A stretch of DNA of 64,000 bases from Seriola aureovittata (lineage: Eukaryota; Chordata; Actinopteri; Carangiformes; Carangidae), in the NCBI RefSeq assembly GCF_021018895.1, contig NC_079381.1, forward strand, positions 15,210,501-15,274,500, written 5' to 3'. Of this stretch, positions 60,351-64,000 are shown piece after piece. Numbering within the stretch: position 1 is the stretch's first letter; each line of letters starts with the position of its first letter. A model generated the notes under the pieces. The model had not been told where the DNA came from and did no database searches. It saw only the letters and a list, made by a program, of their open reading frames with translations. A program made the translations under genes and the position numbers.

Positions 60351-62741
60351 AATCTTTTGGGAACCAGCTTGCAGCATTCTCTCTTGTTAGATACACCATC
60401 CAGGCTGTTCTTTGATACGAGTCCAGATTTAAATATTAAGATAAGTTCTTTGAAGGTACACCCACATAGAAGAATACTAGGGTGGGACAAAGATAACAAG
60501 GTACATTATATGTATAAGTACTGTGACGAGGCTCAGCAGAAATCCATCAAAGAGGCAGAATGTCTTAAACTCTTACAGGCAGACAGTGTTAGAGCTGTTT
60601 TTTGCGGATTTATTGATTTCATATTTATTGATCAAATCTGATCATTTATCGAGCTGATATAAATTCTTCTTAACTTTTTTGGATTTATCATTGCATCTAT
60701 AATCTATTGTGAATAATGATCAGCTAGATATGATAGAAGAACAGGGCATCAGTACAGACTCAGACCTCACGTTAGACTAGACATGTTTTTGTCTTTTTGC
60801 TTTTAAGGAAAAATAAAATTTGCCAAATGAAAGCAACAGAATCATCGACTTATGTCGCGTCTTGGCTGTGCAGTCATGAAGCGGAGCCCTGTTAAGGGGA
60901 CACAGATTAAAAGAATGAAAAATTGTAGGTTGCCTTTAATTTTTGATGCTAATGTTTAAATAAATGCAAGCTACTGCTTTCAGGTTACATGAAAAGAGGC
61001 ATGCAGTACCAGTGAGAGTCCTTGGGCTTGTCACTAATCCTCTCCTCCAAAAGCTTTGAAAGCCATAGTGGAGGTCCTATATGAAAAGCTAATGGCTAAA
61101 ATGGCTGTCAGGTTGGTTAACAGCAGGTGTATACACTAGAGAGCTTAAGTATTCGATGACCTGCCTTCTCAGCTCAGATTTCTAAATATCAGAATTGGCC
61201 ATTATGCTTCATAGAGCTCCGGCAATTATATGTATAAGCAGACGACCTAACTTGTTTGATACGTAAGTAAACAGAGCTCACACCTCATGTTTATGTATAA
61301 GGACGGATAAACACTTTATCAGGATCTTACGATTTATCCTGTTACAGTAAATCACCAAAAAGATTGCATCTTAGCTGACTCATTTTAAACATACAATATC
61401 TGATAAACAAACAAAAAAGAAAGACAAAACCAAGAGCTATTGAATTTGCCATACACTCATTTGCCAAATATTATCTTTGATCTTCTTTGCCAATTAATAA
61501 AACAGGAAAACACGTATACATGTTGTTGCTTTGCATAAATGAGAGGGGGGAAAAAAAGCCAAGTAAAGCTGAGCTTGTGCATTCATTAGAGGTATTTACA
61601 TAAACTTCTTTGTTCATTCCATCAAAGATAACTACAATGCGCCTCTCAGCAATGATGGTAATGATCAAATGATTATCTCGAGATCAAAGCTGTCCAGCCC
61701 CTGCTACGAGGCAGGAGCAGAGACACTGGCGCTAAGACAAAGCATTTTCAAAGTAAAGTTCCTGCAATGAGGACACAACCAGCACGGGTCACTGACCACA
61801 ATTCATTCAACCTTTCAAAGCCATCACTTAGGTCTGTCACCATTAAGCTGAATGAGCATGATTCTTCAATCTCTGCTTGTCGAATGAGTTTCACAGTAGG
61901 TGAGGTAATACAGCCTGGCAATATGCCGTTTGTTTTCTTAAGAACAGTTTCCTGTTTCCTCTATATATACACATACACACACACACAGACACACAGACAG
62001 ACACACACACACACACACACCAATCAAACCAGCATTTAGCATATTTAGACCAGAAGCAGACATGGTGCTGTAAACAAACATGAAAATGCTCATTATGACA
62101 TACAGGGGCCAGATGAATGAAAATCCGTGCGGATTCAAGCCTGAACCCCTGGCTGCACAAGGACAAAATGTGCCGATGTAGTCCTTGTATCAAACTCTAA
62201 AAAAAAAAAAAAAAAGGACCATAGCCATGGTTTTGTTTCTTTTATTCCTATAAAAAGCTTGAGTTCCATTGCCTGAATTATCCATAAATAGATGTGGAAG
62301 TGCTTGTTAATGAAAACAACAAAGAAAACTTGCAATTTCACTGTGAATAAGTGAGTGGCGAGACAAAACAAAGGCAGATGCTTCCGTACAGGTGTCACAG
62401 ATGAGTCTGACACTGATGTGAATTATACGCTTTTGAAGCCACCAGATTTCAGACCAATTTAACACCTATGAGAGATTTTGGACTGACCTGTTAAACAGAA
62501 CTCTGTTCGGAAGAATAGTGTTTATTGCTGAAGTAGAGAATCAGAGACTTTTTTAATTTGTCATACATCTTGTGTCGCATTGACACAATTTGTCAACAAC
62601 ATCAGAGCAAGCACTCTTATACACAACCATTAAACTATGTGTTTAACACCCAGGGTTATCAATCCTTTACACATTCACATCCTCCTTCACATCATCACTA
62701 GTGGTATCTCAATTATCATGAACCTCAAACATATCAAATTA
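60351..62741. other. intronic stretch without genes
   Basis: Mixed AT-rich intron with the CA array and an A17 run at 62199. A 97-codon plus-strand ORF (60348-60641) is not recognised. Confidence 0.5.
61967..62021 (+). repeat. imperfect (CA)n microsatellite
   Basis: TATATACACATACACACACA leads into CA units broken by CAGA, ending in a 20-base pure stretch. Overlapping ORFs are repeat artefacts. Confidence 0.95.
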
Positions 62742-62745
62742 TTAA

Positions 62746-63231
62746 AGGTCCCATATTGTATAAAGTGAGACTTCCATGTATTTTCTAATTATAAAATAGG
62801 TCTTGGTTCTATATTAATACTGTGAAAGTATCAAAGTGCTCACTACACAGAGGAATACACACAGGAATACAAAACGAGCTGTCAGGACTTCTGTAACTTT
62901 GCGATGTCATAACAAAGCAGTCACCACCCCCAGCTATGCCCCAATGTCCCAGCCTCGCAGTATTTGGTTTCTCAGAGTGTGGCCCTGAAATCCGCTACAT
63001 TTTTTTTTATTCAATCACTCAGAAAACATTGAGCCAATCAGATGAGAGGCTTAGAGCCTCTCTTCTGATTGGCTTACTGACCTGGTGTTACTAGAGCTCC
63101 AGAGAGAAGCCTGACAGAGGAGATCTAAAACTACATTGAGATGGTTTTTGGTTCTTAAAACAACAAATACATCTACTTATAGATATCAAAACTTCAAATA
63201 AAACTTAGATGAAGTGTAAAATATGGGACCT
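62746..63231. mobile_element. 486-bp nonautonomous DNA transposon (MITE), TTAA-flanked
   Basis: Terminal inverted repeats: the left end is AGGTCCCATATTGTATAAAG and the right end, reverse-complemented, is AGGTCCCATATTTTACACTT. The element is bounded by TTAA on both sides (62742-62745 and 63232-63235), the target duplication used by piggyBac and Kolobok families. There is no coding capacity. The centre holds a strong palindrome at 63032-63074. The good match of its ends suggests it is younger than the Tc1 and pogo relics. The autonomous parent family cannot be told from this copy. Confidence 0.85.
63032..63074. repeat. internal palindrome of the MITE
   Basis: Arms of 19 bp (AGCCAATCAGATGAGAGGC and GCCTCTCTTCTGATTGGCT) pair at 18 of 19 positions around a 5-base centre (TTAGA). 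Each outer arm contains an inverted CCAAT/ATTGG word. As RNA it would form a single strong hairpin. Confidence 0.9.
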
Positions 63232-63235
63232 TTAA

Positions 63236-64000
63236 AAAGCTTATAATGGATTGCCATGTTATAATAGACTTAAAGACTAAAGAGCACACAGAATAATGTA
63301 TATTAGATTAGGTCCTTCATTTCCACTTCCCCATATTACACTTGCATCACGCTAGTCCACCTTGTGTATACACGGTCTAGGTATTTAAAAAACGCACACG
63401 TTCATAAATACAAATGAATGTGTAGGAAATGCAATGTTTTTGTGTGTTAGGTCATGGTGCGGTCAGCATCAGAATTCACACTACAAATGAGACTGCATGT
63501 AGGAGGGCATTCATCTTAAAAAGACAGCCTCCTATAGGTGTATTATAGGAGGTCAAATGATGATAAATAGACCATTTAATGTCCTGCACAAGCTCCACCA
63601 TGGATCCCCTTTGCTATGGTCTCTTAACACCCTCAGTATATCAGTAGGACGAGCTTGTTTATAGTACTCCAAACTAAACTGCAAAAAGTCCTTACGAAAT
63701 CTCATGCAACAGCAAAACCCACACCTCCATCTCGATTCCACACCATGTAATCACTCCCACCTCTCCTGTTGACCTCTGCCCCCTCTTCATTGCTTGTCCT
63801 GCAGTGCTAAGCTCAGCCCCTGACATAAGATTGAGACGTGGTGCAGAGAGTACATGTTCAGTGCCACAGGGAACACAGTGCTCCAGTACAGGCATTCTTT
63901 TTTTTCCACTTTACCACAGTCGCTTTTAATCTCCCATCTCTAAGCAAGCAGGGTTTGCTGTAACTCCTGTTTAGAAAGATACAGCGGGGCAGAGAGGCGA
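63236..64000. other. intronic stretch to window end
   Basis: Unremarkable mixed sequence after the MITE. Minus-strand ORFs of 62 and 67 codons show no astrotactin similarity, so the upstream astn2 exon is not here. Confidence 0.5.

Larger units (their letters stand above)
22675..64000 (-). other. astn2: upstream (5') intron of astn2, partial
   Basis: No further astrotactin exon is recognisable on the minus strand from the acceptor of the astn2 exon to the window end. The preceding exon (signal peptide and N-terminal ectodomain) should lie beyond 64000. This intron of at least 41 kb holds the plus-strand gene-like structure near 29.1 kb, the Tc1 and pogo relics, the terminal MITE and most of the simple repeats. 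ASTN genes in vertebrates have very long first introns, so the size is unremarkable. Confidence 0.75.

Noticed and set aside
60348..60641. 97-codon plus-strand ORF with balanced composition
   Set aside because: No homologue recognised, no promoter or splice context.
1..64000. Nested trim32 gene, which lies inside ASTN2 in mammals
   Set aside because: Its single large coding exon would give an ORF of several hundred codons; none exists here.
1..64000. CRISPR arrays, operons, phage or bacterial genes
   Set aside because: No spaced direct repeats, no ribosome binding sites, no dense ORFs; composition is vertebrate.

Overview
This is vertebrate nuclear DNA, almost certainly from a ray-finned fish and probably a percomorph. 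It is about 40% GC and full of simple repeats and long A/T runs. It carries teleost-type mobile elements (Tc1-like, a pogo-like relic, a V-SINE-type tRNA SINE, a TTAA-flanked MITE). There are no operons, no long intact ORFs and no bacterial signals. Coding density is extremely low: I can defend only one conserved protein-coding exon in 64 kb.

That exon lies on the minus strand at 22487-22674. It encodes 62 residues plus a split codon, has a consensus acceptor and a GTAAGT donor, and matches the astrotactin family just before its first membrane segment. It resembles ASTN2 more closely than ASTN1. Nearly the whole window therefore appears to be two large introns of an astn2-like gene: 22675-64000 is the upstream (5') intron and 1-22486 the downstream one. 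The exons on either side lie outside the window. Both introns contain non-repetitive stretches rich in TAATTA/CATTAA-type words that read like conserved noncoding elements. I list these only as candidates because no alignment was possible.

On the opposite (plus) strand, inside the upstream intron, is a small gene-like structure at 29040-29578. It has an ETS-type promoter motif, an ATG in good context, a GTAAGT donor, a C-rich acceptor with matching phase, and a 66-residue spliced frame whose N-terminus looks like a mitochondrial leader. A further open, GC-richer, splice-flanked block follows at 29903-30108. This is the main unexplained signal: a nested gene or the decayed 5' end of one.

Mobile elements: a complete but dead Tc1-like transposon with both inverted repeats (35414-37138), broken by deletion and frameshifts and interrupted by a roughly 396-bp insert that begins GT and ends AG; a decayed pogo-like transposase (51200-52583); a V-SINE-type SINE (7083-7339); a tRNA-like SINE head (11651-11720); a 486-bp MITE flanked by TTAA with an internal near-perfect palindrome (62746-63231); and several less certain dispersed fish repeats. 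Two G-rich tracts could form G-quadruplexes, and a (GT)29 array sits beside a TTTC/T tract.
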